Below are positions 63,127 through 64,000 of a stretch of 64,000 nt of DNA, piece after piece. The notes below the pieces were generated by a model. It saw nothing but the letters and a program-made list of their open reading frames with translations. It did no database searches and was not told the DNA's origin. The stretch is from JALYRV01 sp035512575 (GTDB lineage Bacteria; Acidobacteriota; Vicinamibacteria; Vicinamibacterales; SCN-69-37): positions 1-64,000 of the forward strand of contig DATKDT010000152.1 of the NCBI GenBank assembly GCA_035512575.1, in the 5' to 3' direction. Each line of letters starts with the position of its first letter. The stretch's first letter is position 1. The translations under genes were made by a program, and so were the position numbers.

Positions 63127-64000
63127 ATGGAACTAGTCGTCCGCAAGAGCGATCTGCTTCGCGAGCTCCAGCTCTTCCAGGGCATCGTCGAGCGCAAGAA
63201 CACGATCCCCATCCTCGCGAATGTGTTGCTCGAAGCCGACGGCAAGGAAGTGAGGATGCTGGCGACCGACCTCGAGGTGGGCCTGCGGAGCCGCTGCGAG
63301 GCGGTGGTGGGTAAATCGGGTTCGCTGACGCTGCCGGCGAAGAAGCTGTTCGAGATCGTGAAGGCGCTGCCCGAGAGCGACATCCGCATCGAGCAGGACA
63401 AGAGCGGCGTCAAGGTGGCCGCCGAGCGGTTCGACTCGCGGATGCAGACACTGCCACGCGAGGATTTTCCGACGCTGCCAGAGGCGGCCGGCGCGTGGAG
63501 CGCGACGCTGCCGCGCGAGGCGCTTCGGACGATGATCCCGAAGACGCAGTTCGCCATCACGGGCGAAGACACGCGCTACTTCCTGAACGGCGCGCTGTTC
63601 GTGCTCGCCGCCGATGCCATGAGCCTGGTGGCGACCGACGGCCACCGGCTGGCGCTGGTGCAGGTGCCGCGCGAGGGCGGCAAGAAGGCCAAGGGCGCCG
63701 CGGCCACGGGCTCTTCAGGAAGTGAGGACGTTCGCGTGATTCTGCCGCGCAAGACGCTCAACGAGCTGCAGCGCCTGCTCGGTGAAGGCGAAGACGATGT
63801 GCGGTTCGAGAAGGGCGAGAACCACCTGTTCTTCGAGGTCGGCGGGCGCGTGCTGATTTCACGCGTGATCGACGGCCAGTTCCCCGCGTTCGAGCGCGTC
63901 ATCCCCAAGAACACCGACAAGAAGATCGACTTCGACCGCGACCGGCTCACGAGCGCCGTCCGCCGCGTCGAGCTGATGTCGAACGAGCGCTCGCGCGCCG
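63127..64000 (+). CDS. dnaN: DNA polymerase III sliding clamp beta subunit (3' end beyond window)
   Basis: The first 291 residues of DnaN: MELVVRKSDLLRELQLFQGIVERKNTIPILANVLLEA, the LRTMIPKTQFAITGEDTRYFLNGALF domain II region, LVATDGHRLALV, and the start of domain III (FDRDRLTSAVRRVELMSNERSR). Between domains it has an acidic Gly/Lys insert (GGKKAKGAAATGSSGSED). Standard dnaA-dnaN order. Confidence 0.96.
   Translation, partial: MELVVRKSDLLRELQLFQGIVERKNTIPILANVLLEADGKEVRMLATDLEVGLRSRCEAVVGKSGSLTLPAKKLFEIVKALPESDIRIEQDKSGVKVAAERFDSRMQTLPREDFPTLPEAAGAWSATLPREALRTMIPKTQFAITGEDTRYFLNGALFVLAADAMSLVATDGHRLALVQVPREGGKKAKGAAATGSSGSEDVRVILPRKTLNELQRLLGEGEDDVRFEKGENHLFFEVGGRVLISRVIDGQFPAFERVIPKNTDKKIDFDRDRLTSAVRRVELMSNERSRA

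Overview
The window is high-GC bacterial DNA around a chromosomal replication origin. The best taxonomic hint is a secreted von Willebrand A protein of the type first defined in Acidobacteria (4935-5885), together with a high-GC signal-transduction repertoire, OmpA and beta-barrel outer-membrane proteins and O-antigen-type ABC export genes. I read it as a Gram-negative, probably Acidobacteriota (Vicinamibacteria-like) chromosome. That is an inference from gene content; there is no rRNA in the window.

Right third (about 35.8-64 kb): the origin neighbourhood. dnaA (61504) and dnaN (63127, cut by the window end) run rightward, with DnaA-box-like sites on both sides of dnaA. Leftward from rpmH runs a long, tightly packed leading-strand block: rpmH-rnpA-yidD-yidC-jag-mnmE-mnmG-rsmG-parA-parB-selD, a canonical parS site inside rsmG, the F-type ATP synthase genes b'-b-delta-alpha-gamma-beta-epsilon (a and c are absent), a PP2C phosphatase, Wzm/Wzt-type polysaccharide export genes, mfd, a SurA-like chaperone, a NusG paralogue and dusB. 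Stop/start overlaps (ATGA, TGATG, GTGA) are common and suggest translational coupling. selD is longer than a plain ORF reading shows: it begins 75 bases upstream, crosses an in-frame UGA at the catalytic cysteine position and has a SECIS-like hairpin 31 bases later.

Middle (about 20-36 kb): signalling and regulation on both strands. It holds two histidine kinases, GAF and SpoIIE-phosphatase proteins, an Lrp regulator with a DMT exporter, a FliA/WhiG-type sigma factor, an NtrC-type activator, and a small two-gene unit (excisionase-like HTH plus a kinase-less histidine-box protein). An arginine/glycine/proline-rich disordered protein and a Dabb protein follow.

Left third (1-20 kb): metabolic and envelope genes. 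These include SDR, DoxX, a Tat-exported class V aminotransferase, OmpA, a class I aminotransferase, an AI-2E-type permease, Kbl/BioF-like synthase, an M1 peptidase, an orphan NuoG, CcdA, a GT2 glycosyltransferase and a diacylglycerol-kinase-like protein.

The most unusual layer is non-coding. Many spacers, including spacers inside operons, consist almost entirely of degenerate tandem 6-9 bp repeats (AGAACAC-, GGTTCC-, GGTTCGGAA- or TAAATGG-like). Some are single tracts that begin at the upstream stop codon. Others are paired as inverted arms making fold-back elements of about 70-290 bp. In two genes (parA and the GT2 gene) the tract encodes the C-terminus. A separate 70-bp GC-rich repeat occurs twice in opposite orientation, and one copy is read in frame into the sigma factor tail. 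No rRNA, tRNA, CRISPR array, prophage or transposase was found.
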